Position numbers and translations under genes: made by a program. The notes beneath the pieces were generated by a model. The model did no database searches. It had not been told where the DNA came from and was given only the letters and a program-made list of their open reading frames with translations. 64,000 bases of DNA from Hysterangium stoloniferum (lineage: Eukaryota; Basidiomycota; Agaricomycetes; Hysterangiales; Hysterangiaceae), in NCBI GenBank assembly GCA_015178975.1, contig WHVD01000045.1:310001-374000 (forward strand), written 5' to 3'. Positions 11,781 to 23,357 of the stretch are shown one piece after another (position 1 is the stretch's first letter; every line of letters begins with the position of its first letter).

Positions 11781-12960
11781 ATGTCTACTTCCAACGAGAC
11801 GACTCAGGGGAATCACGATTCGGCAACGGCTGAGATCGACCTTGAAGACATCGAGGAACTCCCACCCTTAGTTTCCCCTGGTGTATTGAGTTCAGAGCAA
11901 CAGGACGAGACCGTTAAAGGGATGAGAGAGATGTTCAAGAAGAAGCTTCGAGAACGATGGGGTTGTAACGAACCCGGCCATGATTTATGTTATCGGGCCC
12001 CCGGATGGCAGGCAACACATACAGCTGTCTGCAAACCATATAGAGATTTGGGTTGACGAGTGGGTGAGTAAACTATAATGCTATTTCCATGTGATATGTG
12101 TCACATGCTGCGCATTTCAGTGTCAAGGAGAAACGGGCTATCATGACCCACCGAATGTTGTTAAGAGATCCACCAACACGACATCCAACCTCAGCCCCTA
12201 TTGCAGTCGTGTCGATGACTGGGGAATGATCTCGCGGAGTCAGGGGACAATGTCAAGTATTGAGATTGGCCCCGGGTATTACTGTGGAGTCGGTTTGGAA
12301 AGGGTTGGGATGAAAGTCCTTCACAGTGCTAAGACAGCTTCGCTGATCGCAAGGCTGACAACATACCGGGAAATCGCCCGTTTGTTACAAGATGATGGTG
12401 CCTTTGGCAAATTTCTACACAAGTATCTTACACTGCCAAAACTGGGAAGACTAGTTCAAGACAGTGCTGATTTAGCGAGGTAGGGATACCTCAATCATTG
12501 AATACACTGGAAATACTCATATCTGAGTCGTAGACCTATATACCCGCCTCAAATTCGGAGAAGAGCGACGGAAATTTTAAAGATATTTTCACACATGTGG
12601 GAGAGCGGCAAAGGTCTCACCCAGCTATGACATTCTTGGCTTCGGCCTTCTTTTTCTGCCCCGGCGTTTATTGGTTAGATGGAGCCGCGTCACCTGCCGA
12701 CGCGTCATGCGATGACGTCATCACTATACAACATTTTAGTCAGTCAAGTCACCGCTGCACACCAACTTGGATGAGGTTGCATCAACATTTACCATAAACA
12801 TCGCCCGTTCTGTAATAGAATTTCATGATCCCTCACCCTTTTTCTGCCTTGTGTATATGGTGGAAGCGATCTGCCACTTGCGTCCACTATCTGTAAAGGA
12901 GCTCACAGCGATCAGAGGTTCTTCTCACCAATCACGTCAACCAGCTGGTATTTCCCTGTA
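11781..12960 (+). pseudogene. BCDE family gene, copy 3
   Basis: Exon 1 starts at ATG 11781 with WGCNEPGHDLCY intact. One extra C near 12000 shifts the frame before the donor. Intron 12064-12120. Exon 2 12121-12479 (359 nt) is fully open and is the best exon 2 in the window. Exon C sequence follows (CTATGACATTCTTGGC near 12626) and includes DEVASTFTINIA and VEAICHLRPLSVKELTAI. After about 12950 it joins an inverted copy, copy 4. It serves as the empty-site reference for both the DIRS insertion and gypsy relic 2. Confidence 0.6.
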
Positions 12961-12965
12961 CATTG

Positions 12966-13541
12966 TCAGCTTGCGATCAGCGCAGCTGTCTTGGCACTCT
13001 GAAGGACTTTCATCCCAACCCTTTCCAAACCGACTCCACAATAATACCCGGGGCCAATTTCAATACTTGAAGATGTCACAAGACTCTGTGAGATCATTCC
13101 CCAGTCCACGGCGTGATTGCGATACGGGCTGAGATTGGATGTCGTGTTGGTGGATATCTTGACAATGGTGGGTGGGTCATGGTAGGTCGTTTCTCCTTGA
13201 CACTGAAATGCACAGCATGTGACACAGATCACATGGAAATAGCATTATACTTTACTCACCCACTCGTCAACCCAAATCTCTATATGGTTTGCAGACAGAT
13301 GTATGTGCTGCTCATCATTGGGGGCCCGATAACATAAATCATAACCAGGTTCGTTACATCCCCATCGTTCTCGAAGCTTCTCCCTGAATATCTCTCTCAT
13401 CCCAGTCTTAATGATCTGGTCCCGTCGCTCTGAACTCCATACACCTGGGGGGGCTAAGGGTGGTAGTTCAACACCTTCAAGGCAGGTTTGAACTGTTACC
13501 TCATGGTGATTCCCCAGGGCTATCTCATTGAAAGCAGACAT
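12966..13541 (-). pseudogene. BCDE family gene, copy 4 (3' truncated)
   Basis: Exon 1 runs from ATG 13541 to 13260 with WGCNEPGYDLCY. The intron is 13203-13259 on the plus-strand scale, and exon 2 starts at 13202. A one-base loss in the AAG of the IAKL peptide causes a stop at 12966. A few bases further the sequence joins the 3' part of copy 3 tail to tail. The same truncated form, with the same join, is found at 48226-48801. Confidence 0.55.
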
Positions 13542-13559
13542 TTGGGCGTAGCAGTCGTA

Positions 13560-13933
13560 CTTACACTAGAAGAAAGTGCCAGGCTTTTATAGCGCAGTCA
13601 GTCAGAGTGTTCTACAGACTCGTGGCTGTGCTTACACAAGATTCACAGCATGTCATCCCTACCTTCACAAGGAAAATCCCCTCACCTTTGAACTATATAG
13701 GCTGCAGTGGACTTAGTTACTTTACTACTTTTTCATGCCTTCCGTTGAAGGTTCACACAGCATCTAATAATAGTTTTGATAATTATCACCCCATAAGTTA
13801 GTATTTAGGGAATTATTGAACGTCACGATTGCAATACGGCTTTGCTGACGTTGGTGCTGTCAACCTCAGAATTTATCCGGCAAGATTGCGCACTTCCTAT
13901 TTAATTTTATCAAAACTTTCAATAAGAAGAAAC
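13560..13933 (-). other. Upstream spacer of copy 4
   Basis: Non-coding spacer with the promoter region of copy 4, matching 47883-48225 inverted up to about 13880. The last 50 bases resemble the spacer at 63600-63660, ending at AAACCC, after which the copia relic begins. No gene seen. Confidence 0.4.
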
Positions 13934-14507
13934 CCGTGGGGTGTGCTTAAAACCTCCGACCCAAGGCCAGCGCCTATCATGTAAGAAGTTCACACGAGTC
14001 GTCGGGCTGGTGTCATTCTCACTGGCCCTATTATGTAGAAAGTTCACACGAGTCGTGGAGTTTGCGCAGTTCTAAATATAACTCCCAGTGAGTGATAAAC
14101 CTCGACTGAGAGGCTACGGGATCAGTCTCAATCCCATATATAGTATCCGTAAGCGCAGCGCAACTATACAGTTGCCCTGCACTACGTTTCAGCTTACCAA
14201 AGGTCCCTTACGTAACGCTGTTGGGAGAATGTTTCGACCTTCGGTCTGGCTAACGACTTCGTTAGCATGTCGGCAGGATTATCGTCCGTGGATACGTAGT
14301 GGATCGACACCAGCCTGCTTATTGGCAACTGCGCGAATAAAGTGGTATTGAATATCGATGTGTTTGGTACATGCGTGGAACTCATCACTTTTGACAATTG
14401 GTATGGCAGATTGATTATCGCAATAGATCGTGATGGGGCGAGTAAGCGGCCGAGCGATTTTGGCTATAAATGCTCGTATCCATAGGGCCTCCTTCGTAGC
14501 ATGAGTC

Positions 14508-14842
14508 TGTAATAATAACGCTCAGTCGACACAGATAGTGACTCGACTCATATTTACTACCTGTAATAATAACGCTATGTTACATCAAGATAAGAGTCTG
14601 AAGATGAAATATAGTTGTGGTAACGTACCTCAGTCGACACAGATAGTGACTCGACTGAGGTATGGGTATTGAAACATTTGAGACTAAATAGTAAAGTATC
14701 TAAATTACTTAGTGATGGTAGTAAGTCGTGGTATATTAGATAGTGGATGGAGCGGCTTGGTATAACCGTATATGGGGTGGTATGTCCGGATATGGTGCGA
14801 AGTAGCCGTTAGTCTGAGAGTGCAAGGGCCTAGAATTCAACA
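14508..14842 (-). repeat. Solo LTR nested in the copia relic
   Basis: 335 bp with TG...CA ends and a 5-bp target duplication GAGTC (14503-14507 and 14843-14847). It interrupts the copia RNase H region between EAEYIAAT and the continuation at 14502. Read on the minus strand it starts TGTTGAATTC, like other copia-type LTRs here. It contains two copies of a block with stem CTCAGTCGA / TCGACTGAG and an intron-like segment (see findings). Confidence 0.8.
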
Positions 14843-15329
14843 GAGTCGCAGCTATATATTCCGCCTCCATCGTTGATACCGCGACGATAGGTTGCTTCTT
14901 TGAGCTCCATGAGACGGCGCCTCCATCTATGGTAAAGATATACCCCGAGATCGAGTGCCTATGTTCTTGCGAGCCCCAATCTCCATCGGTGTAACCCTTG
15001 AGTGCGTTCTGTGGGTCACTTTTTCTATCTCCGAATACCAACCACTGATCTATTGTTCCTTTCAGGTATCTGGGAAGAGAACTCTTTTTACAGCTTCCCA
15101 GTGCGGCCGACCTGGGTTCTGGATCAATTGCATAAGGAAGGATATCGCGAATGTTATGTCTGGGCTTGTACCGAGTGCTGCATACATAAGGGATCCTATT
15201 GCCTCGCGATATGGAACGTTGTGCATTTCTTCGAGCCGATGGGGTCTGCTGGGTGATTGTGAGGAGGAAAGGTGGTGATGAGGGTCAAGGGGGGTTGATA
15301 ATGGCTTCACGTCTTGTAGGCCGAATTAG

Positions 15330-15475
15330 AGACGTTTGAGTATCTCAGCGATAAAATGTTCGCTATATTATACAATACCTAAAGACGTTTGAGTACTAAA
15401 TACATATAATGAGTTTTTACTATGGAATGAGACAATAATCAAATCACTTACTCTCAGCGATAAAACGTTCGCCGA
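15330..15475 (-). repeat. Local duplication with intron-like segment in the copia relic
   Basis: Blocks A (AGACGTTTGAGTA) at 15330-15342 and 15383-15395, and blocks B (TCTCAGCGATAAAA...) at 15343-15364 and 15452-15473. Between the second A and second B lies 15396-15451, 56 bp, which on the minus strand starts GTAAGT and ends TTTAG. The first A and B are directly joined. The layout equals that of the two LTRs at 14508 and 31334. Confidence 0.65.
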
Positions 15476-15900
15476 GAGATTTGTTAACTAAACTACACGT
15501 ATATGAAACTACATTCGAGAGGAGATGGAATACTAATGACCCTTTGGATACGAGCGTTGCGAAAGTGTTTGACTTCAATCCCCAAGAGCCACTTGAGTTC
15601 CCGAGGTCTTTTATTTTGAACTCTTGTCGAAGTTCGCTCTTAAATTCCAAGATAATAATAGCCTTTAGAGAGCGACTTCTCACCGCAACAGATGCGCTAA
15701 AACAAGATTTTGCTACACAGAGTTAATTCATTTGCTAATTATCCCTCTTTAATATCCAGATTCAATTAATTGTAATTAGTTGTTACCTTCCTGGTCTAAA
15801 AATATTAATCTCAAAATCTGGGCATCTAAACCAAAACTGACGCTCATGCCTTAGAAGAATGGCGTCAGCCAACAGCCCTCCGGTAACTTAACGACTCGTG

Positions 15901-16068
15901 TGTCATTACAGTGGAGCCTATAAGGTTCAAGGAAGGTGTGAGAACCTTGTGTACAACGGCAGGAATGAGTGTAAATACGGCCATACCTTCATGGAATTAA
16001 CTCTCCGACTGGTGGCGGCACAAAAGCAAGGCACCCCCTTCTAGTGTAGGTGAGACTGCTACCCACCA
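15901..16068 (+). promoter_or_regulatory. Promoter region of BCDE copy 5
   Basis: Family spacer resumes at about 15903 (matches 11593 onward) and carries the conserved pre-ATG block ending CCACCAATG. The TATA-like position reads GCACAAAAGC instead of GCATAAAAGC, a probable weakening. It is shorter than other copies because the copia relic replaces its upstream part. Confidence 0.4.
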
Positions 16069-17130
16069 ATGTCTACTTCCAACGGGACGACTCAGGGGAA
16101 TCACAATTCGGCAATGGCTGAGATCAACCTTGAAGACATTTGAGGAACTTGTTAGATGTTGACGGTATAACGAAAAAGTTAAGTTTTTATGACTAAGCTA
16201 CTGTAAAGTACAACTTAGACGAGTGTCGAAATAAACTACATGGAACATAGAACGGCTTGCAATACAACTAGTTCTAACAAAACTCCCACTCTTAGTTTCC
16301 CCTTGGTGTATTGAGTTCAGAGCAAAGGGACGAGATCGTTAAAGGGATGAGAGAGAGATATTCAGGGAGAAGGTTCGAGAACGATGGGGTTGTAACGAAC
16401 CCAGCTATGATTTATGTTATCGGGTCCTGGATGGTAGGCAACACATACAGCTGTCTGCAAACTATATAGAGATTTGGGTTGACGAGTGGGTGAGTGAAGT
16501 ATAATGCTATTTCCATGTGATGTGTCACATGCTGCGCATTTCAGTTTCAAGGAGAAACGGGCTACCATGACCCACCGAATGTTGTTAAGATATCCACCAA
16601 CACGACATCCAACCTCAGCCACTACTGCAGTCATGCCGATCACTGGGGAATGATCTCGTGAAGTCAGGGGACAATGTCAAGTATTGACATTGGCCCCGGG
16701 TATTAGTGTGGAGTCGCTTTGGAAAGCGTTGAGATGAAAGTCCGTCACAGTGCTAAAACAGCTTCACTGATCACAAAGCTGACAACATACTGGGAAATCG
16801 CCCGTTTGTTACAAGACGATGGTGCCTTTGGCAAGTTTCTACACAAGCTTCTCACCCTGCCAAGACTAGTGCCGATTTAGCGAAGTAGGGATACCTCAAT
16901 CATTGAATACACTGGAAATACTCATATCTGAGTCGTAGACCTATATACCCGCCTCAAATTCGGAGAAGAGCGACGGAAGTTTTAAAGACTTTCCCAATAT
17001 TCTCACACATAGGACTGATTATTTCTTAATTAAAAATTTTAATTCTTAAACAAACTAAAGTCTTTTTAATAAAACTACACGAAGTCTGAGAACGGGAGCA
17101 GAAAAGGTCACACTACCCAGCTTATGACAT
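16069..17130 (+). pseudogene. BCDE family gene, copy 5 (5' part)
   Basis: ATG 16069. Exon 1 is interrupted by a 130-bp LTR-like insert (16150-16279) and also has an extra AG in the KGMREMF segment. Intron 16490-16544 keeps GTGAGT and TTTCAG. Exon 2 follows from 16545 with several disabling changes and lost pieces. Exon C starts near 16970, contains a locally divergent AT-rich stretch at about 17010-17090, and is cut at 17130 by the DIRS element. It resumes at 23537. Confidence 0.55.
16150..16279. repeat. 130-bp solo LTR-like insert
   Basis: Ends TGTTAGA...TCTAACA form a 7-bp terminal inverted repeat. The flanks GAACT (16145-16149) and AAACT (16280-16284) look like a 5-bp target duplication with one difference. 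Empty site: the GAGGAACTCCCACC of copy 3 near 11855. The size suits a SMART/TRIM-type LTR. Confidence 0.6.
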
Positions 17131-17620
17131 CCAGCTTCGTCTATGTGTCGTGATGAGAGCAGAGAGCTGTATGGTTGGGTAGGGGGAGAGCTTAGCTCTC
17201 CGCGTATGCGTGGGAAGACTCGCCGCTCGGGAGGGCTGGTCCTCTCTCGCAGTACAACTCTCACTCTCACTTAACAATAGATTAAACAATCATTAATTAT
17301 TAAATTTGATTCATTGATTAACCCAAATCCTCAATATGGGGGAAGGGTGGGTGGGAGAAATAAAAGAAAAAATTAATGAATGATAATCCGTGAAAGGACG
17401 CGAAATTTTAGATACTGTATTGACAGAGATGTCGTAGGAAACAAAAGGCGTGCGACTCCTTCGTAGGACGTTGAGTGCCGAACTACTCCCGGCACGCAGG
17501 GATCGTGCAGCACTCGATACTATCCAGCTTCGTCTATGTGTCGTGATGAGAGCAGAGAGCTGTATGGTTGGGTAGGGGGAGAGCTTAGCTCTCCGCGTAT
17601 GCGTGGGAAGACTCGCCGCT
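17131..17620 (-). repeat. 3' split direct repeats of the DIRS element (B1-A2-B2)
   Basis: Block B occurs at 17131-17228 and again at 17523-17620, essentially identical. Between them is block A at about 17343-17520, whose partner is the 5' terminus at 23358-23536. Read on the minus strand the element is A1-genes-B1-A2-B2, the diagnostic PAT-type arrangement that lets the element pass through a circular intermediate. Confidence 0.85.
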
Positions 17621-20164
17621 CACCCACAAAGAACAAATGCCTGCCAAACGCGGCGAGGCTACGCCGCCTACCCAACCAAGGCAGTTGCATTCCTTGTTGA
17701 AAGGTTCTCCAAATGCCGTGATGCTGTCTGTTCAAAGGCCCTGATGTATGTTTCATATGCTAATGACTTCCATCTGCCTGCTAATCTCACGATTTCAGGA
17801 TCAACTCCTTGCACTAGAAAGAAAGATGCACCGCCGATACGAAATGCATGTCCGAAGGTTGTTCCCCATCCCCATGCGTTAAGAATGAGATTTATTCATT
17901 CGAGTGCAGCTTTTTTGACTATCAGTCTTACTGCACCTCTGTCGTCTAGCCAACAAAACAGTGGTTCTTCAGGTCCAGCTGGTACGACTTTCAATAAATT
18001 GATTAGTGCGTCTATTGGGCATGTCCCTTGCTGATCTGTTAGGTATACCGCTTGGGTTACACCAGATTTGGCCGTTTTAGCAGCAGGTAAGTCCAAATGT
18101 GCATACCTCCTGCCATCATTGTCATGGCTAATTAGGACGTCCTTCCACTTCAAATGCTTTTTGCCATCAAACTGTGTTCTGGATGATACCGTGACCTCCC
18201 CGAAATGCATTAAACCCCAAAAGGTGCATGTAGATATGGCCCATACACAGGCATCGAAGGAGTTGTTCAAATCCAATGACGCCTTCAACGCGCCTAGCAT
18301 CCTCAATTTTATCGCTGGACGTGGGGGCCGCTTTCGTGTATTGCCTTGTAAGTTCTCTAGCCCCCTTAGTGACCATTCAATTCTCGTTCGTTCATCATCT
18401 GACAGGGGTGGCGGCCAACCTTGAGCTATGTGCCATGCTCTAACCGCAGCTAGGTATTTCCGAGTAACCCCAACTGACACAGTCTCAAATGCTGTCCCAG
18501 CAGTTAGCTCCTGACTGAGCAATGATGAGTCCGCTGCCGCCCAAAGTGCGAAAGAATGTAAAATTGGGAAGGATGCCGGCAATCTTTCCGATTCAGCTAC
18601 AGAGAAGATATCGCAAAATACATGGAACTTGTGGAGACCCGATCCGTAGCTATTTGCATCCTGCAGTGACACTTCAGAGGCTATGGACACTAGTAACTGC
18701 AGTACTGGGTGCTGTACAGTGGATGGAGGTGGTGTGTTGATTCCTTTCCACCTGAAGAGTCTCTCTTTAGCTCTACATGGAGGCCTCAGTACTGACGGGA
18801 CAAGGTGCAATTGTCCAGCTGGTAATGTCTGCAATGATGAGGCGAAGGGTGCTGACACCCTTGCAGGTGCTACAGTGATTGGATCTGGTGTAATAAGTGG
18901 TTGGGGATGTCTAATGTGGCCTGTGATTGTATTCCGCCTTTGAGGAATTCGGTGATATGGCCTCGGGAAAGGGTATCTGCGATGTTCTCTCTGGATGGTA
19001 CGAATTCAGCTCATAGTTGTATTCGATTCGTGGCTAACAGTTTGTAAATTTCTTTTAGAATCTTGTTTGTCTCCTTGTTGCGTGACTGGCCTTTGTTCAC
19101 CACTGCAACGACACCACTGTTGTCAGAACGCACCAAGAAAACCGAATTGGACGGGTTGCATCGATGCATCACCCCAGACTGTAACGCCATCCTCAGCCCC
19201 AACTCTACCGTGACTGCTTCTGCCCATCCGATGTCGCATTGGCGATGTGGGCCCACTTCGAAGCCAGGGGCCCACTTCCACACTGCCCACTGGGTGCTGA
19301 CTATGATGCCCAATCCGAATGATGTACTGGCGTCCCCCCACCATCCTATGTCGATCGGATCCGCTGATGCGATGGGGAGCTCGTTTGGCAAGTGCCGCAA
19401 TATGAAGTAAACCCATGACATATCTGCTTGCAATGCTGGGCTTGGGGGGAATGATGCTCTTCGTGATGTGAAACCACATGCGAATGCGGTTATAGAGCGT
19501 AGAAAAGGTTTTATCCATGGGAAGATGGACACCACGTGGACCAACTTCCCATGTAGCCTCTCCGCCTCGTTCGCTGAGAATCGATGCTCCTCCTGGGCCC
19601 ATCGCTTGACTAGCTCCAGTGTCGCCTCGAGTTTCTCCTTCGGTATTGCTACGGTTTTGGCATCCAAGTCCCATATGAAGCCTATGTATTTCTGTACTGA
19701 TGAAAAAGGTCTTGTTTTGCTTTCATTCCAGGGTACACCAAATTGTGCTGTCAATGCAATGAAGTCGTCGTCTGTCCAAACCTGCCCTGGCAAACGAATG
19801 GCCAGGAAATCGTCGACCCACTTTAGCAACCACCCGAAGCCTGCCTTTCGGTATAAGGCAATCAGCATGTCTGCAATACTCCCGAATATGCCTGCACTTG
19901 AGGCCAAGCCAAATGTGACCGCCCAATCGACGTATACTAGGCCATCCCAGAAAACGCAGCATGCATTCTGCTGATCTGGTCATATGGGTGTCATACGGTA
20001 AGCTGCAGAAATGTCGAAGGTGGCAGCCATGGAACCTTCTGGCAGAGATAATATCAATGCCACTGCATCTGCAAAGGTACCCCATTCTATCGGGAAGTCG
20101 TCGGGATTTATGTGACTGTTTATGGAGGAATGTATCGGGTCGTCTCGGGGAAATGATAGGTCTT

Positions 20165-21488
20165 TGTAATGTATTCAGGGGATTCTCTTAGATAGCTCAA
20201 TATATGCTATAGTGTCACAGAGCTTCAACAATAAAACAAGCAAAGGTCCAGTAATTTAAATACTGATAGATTAATGAGCTGCGCTATGAAGCTTAAACAA
20301 CTCAAATCAATGCTTATTTTGATTATTGAAAGGTTCAATAGAACTGTGTATGACTCTTTTAGCAAATACAAGAACTATTCCTTGAGAATAGGGGCTGGAA
20401 GCTGAATATATGTGCAGTAACTTGGCAGAGACTTGATATAAGAGCTTCGGATTCTTGTATGCTTATTTGTAACTATTAATAGTTATTTAACAAGGTGTTA
20501 AATAATTTATTAATAAAGAAAATAAATTGTATTGGATTATCTGAGTGCTTGTACTTGATTAATTCAATAAACTTAGGGCTGGGCCTTGAGTAATCTAGTA
20601 TTGGCAGGGATTTCAGTAAGGATACTTAGATACTTATTAGGTTTATTATCTAATTAATAAGCCTAAAGGGTAGCTGTGAGGCTGGGGAACTTAGATGATT
20701 AGCTAAGTTCAAGAGTTGCTGACAAAGATTCAAGATGCTGCAAGTGTAGGTGCTTGCAGTGAGTGTATCAGACTAAGGCTATTATTGTCCTTAGGATGAT
20801 TAGATAAGCTTCTGAGCTGTGCAGTAAAATGTGTGTGATAGATTGGTTTTATTGGAAACTTGGCCCTCCTTATATACATTTTGCTAACTCAATGATTAGC
20901 TAACTATTTAGTTTATGAGGTCATTAGTGAGATCATAATGACCTCATATTCTACTCATTATTTACCCTTTGTTTAACATGTGATTCCCTTCTCTGAGACA
21001 AGGGTTCTAACCTCTTGCTTGAACATGAAGGTTCAAGGCCGCGGTCCCGGGACGGGAGCAAACGATGAGTCGGCGGAACCTAATAATGACTTGGGTAGTC
21101 ACGTTCGTGACTTGTGTGACTCGGGTAGTTACATTCGTGACTTGTGTGACTCGGGTAGTCACATTCGTGACCTTTGTGACATCCCGACACTGGAGGCTTA
21201 TGTAATAGGTCACATGACTCCAAAAATGCGCAAACTAGGCTGCACAAGGTGCCGAAAGGTAATAACTAAGTAAATAAAATATAAATAATTAGTTAAAAAT
21301 TATAATAAATTAACTAAGATATAATAGCATAATATGAGTTCATATATGCTATTATTTATGCGAAGTTAAAAGGAATAAGGCCTATTTTTCACAATAAACA
21401 TAATAAAAATACAATAGAAATTCGAGAAAATATTAAATAATTCAAAGAAAATTAAGAGAATATTATGAGATAATGTTGATACATCACA
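20165..21488. mobile_element. LTR-type insert in the DIRS RT region
   Basis: 1324 bp, starting TGTAATGTAT and ending ATACATCACA. It is flanked by GTCTT at 20160-20164 and 21489-21493, splitting the RT sequence that encodes YRMIQD. TG...CA ends and a 5-bp duplication indicate an LTR-class insert, perhaps a large solo LTR or a non-coding derivative. I see no retroviral-type gene inside. Strongly AT-rich except for a GC-rich patch at 21035-21085. Confidence 0.6.
21093..21182 (+). repeat. 30-bp tandem repeat, three copies
   Basis: Three copies of a unit close to GACTCGGGTAGTYACRTTCG plus GTGACTTGTGT. The third copy is slightly diverged. It lies inside the 20165-21488 insert, and the unit length keeps any reading frame open. 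Confidence 0.7.
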
Positions 21489-23357
21489 GTCTTGTATCAT
21501 GCGGTACGTGCTTGAATTCGGTTTTGGGATCAGCCCCAAGGGAGATGTCTGAAATGGTCCTATGGCCTGCTCCAGTTCCTCTGGCGTAAAGCCCCTGGAG
21601 TAGCGGCTAATCTTTTGTTCGCTTGCTATATACTTGGTTATAAATTCTGTGTCCACTAAGGAAGATCTGTGATTTTCGAAAAATGGCTGTACGTGATATG
21701 TGCTCTTTCAGTCCAATGTCAAATCCATTATTCAAACCTGCTATAATATTCTGCCAGTCCTGCAATATACCATATTTACTCAATATACGCGCCGCGCCGA
21801 CAGGGTCGAGCGGCGTTGTGACCCGTCTCGGGTCAGAGCTTCCTGCAAGCCCCTGCTCCGTGGGTATCCTCGAAGCAGATGCTACACATGTGGGTGTTGG
21901 TGCAGTTGGTGCCCCACCTGCACTGAGACTCAAGTGCCCAGCCGAAACAAAACTGCTTGCTGTCAGGGGCTGTGAGGGCATGTTTATTTTTGGCTCCTCG
22001 TGCGATTGAGGCAGGATTCTTTCCTGCTGTAGTACACTTTGACTGGCAGTCAGCGGGTAGGTGGCCTTGGCCTCCACATCGAAAACAATGTGAGGAGTCC
22101 CTGTCAGTGCGCGATCTCTTTCGCGAGTGATCCGGCTGGGGAGGGGGCTCTGCTGGCCATGAGTGCTTGGGTGGTGCCATTGAGGTCTGGGACACCTTTG
22201 TTGACCGAAGTGCTGTTTGAGTCGATATGATCGTCAGCACCTCGGGATCTAAACAGCCCAAGTCATGAGACAAGTTGCGGGCAGCCGCCTCCCGTTGTTG
22301 AACGTCATAGTCCATGGCAACGTCCCAACTATGTGACTTCGCAATCGACATCACAATCGCATGGTGGGCCGCTAATGCATTGGCTCTTTGGACACCACCG
22401 TGGACTCGAGTGCGGTCAACTGCCGCCATTGCTGCTGCTAACCAGTCGATTATACCGATGCTCTTCTCATTCTCACAGTCCAGCCCTCTGGCAATGATGC
22501 CGCCAGATGGTGAAATGGGAAACTCCTCTGCTCCTTTCTCTGCTCTTCGCCGTGCCTCGGAGGTGAGGGAGATGTAAGGAATGTAGTGAAGGTTCTTAAA
22601 GGCTTCCTCCACCTTGCATGGAATTGCTGAAAAAATAAAAAGGGAGGGGGAGTATGAGCATGATGATTGCATAGACACCACAGAATCGAAGCTGTCACAA
22701 TGCACGGCATGCATTCCGCAATGCTGTCAAACTGCTGTAGCGAATGGCATGCATTCCACAATGCCACCACACTGTCCGTGAACTGCGACATGCCTTCCAC
22801 AATGTCGTTGGACTGTCTGGACCGCCCACATGTGAAATCATGCGGACTGGCCGTCCATCTGTGAGATAAGGAAAGGGTGGACTTACGGATCTCTAAAGGG
22901 TTGGCCTTAAACCCAGGTATAATCTCAGGAATTGGTGCCTTCCTGTTGCCTCGGGACTCGACTAGTGGGTGAAGGTATGTTCCTGGCCTGTTGTAGTGCC
23001 TCCGGATCGAGGAACAACCTTGTCACAGCCGGCGCTGCTTCAGTTGCACTTCGTCCATCCAGGTCACCAGGGCTAGCTTCATATGTTAGACTATGTTTGT
23101 GCACCAATAGCTAGGCTATTTGCGCATCCAGTAGCTCAATCTCAGGAAGGTGGTGGGTGTTGGCCTACCCTTTGTGATTTACAGTTGGTGCCAGCCCCAT
23201 CTGATAGTGGTAATGATGAAGGATCTGGCCCTGGATTCACGTCCACTGGGGCAGTCTCCACTTGTGCCCCTGTGGGAGGTGGGTTCGTCTCGCCATTCAG
23301 ATTTATACCTAAGTGCACAAACACCCCTTGTGGCAAGGCTCCAGATGTCATGAGTGC

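Larger units (their letters stand above)
10419..13880. repeat. Arm 1 of a large inverted duplication (partner 47883-56575)
   Basis: Collinear in inverse with 56575 down to 47883. Both arms hold, in order, a spacer, degenerate A, B, exon C, a tail-to-tail join and a truncated B. The partner is longer by gypsy relic 2 (5190 bp plus its 5-bp duplication). Confidence 0.75.
13934..15900 (-). mobile_element. Ty1/copia retrotransposon relic (RNase H end)
   Basis: Fossil copia on the minus strand. Only the 3' part of pol is recognisable. The region before RNase H has [28 protein letters not shown] and FKSELRQEFKIKDLG (about 15700-15060). RNase H has GYTDGDWG, SWSSKKQPIVAVSTMEAEY and DDNPADMLTKSL (about 15040-14200). 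No LTR of its own was seen. The edges are set by where the host repeat stops and resumes. A short sequence, CACACGAGTCGT, occurs twice near the left edge and once inverted near the right edge. It is broken in several places and contains a separate solo LTR plus an unusual local duplication. Confidence 0.7.

Noticed and set aside
13990-14065. CACACGAGTCGT repeats as LTR ends of the copia relic
   Set aside because: They are short, lack TG...CA ends, and two of the three lie within 75 bases of each other; the edge of the relic stays uncertain.
21093-21182. Three short repeats resembling a CRISPR array
   Set aside because: The units are contiguous with no variable spacers, and the setting is a fungal retroelement.
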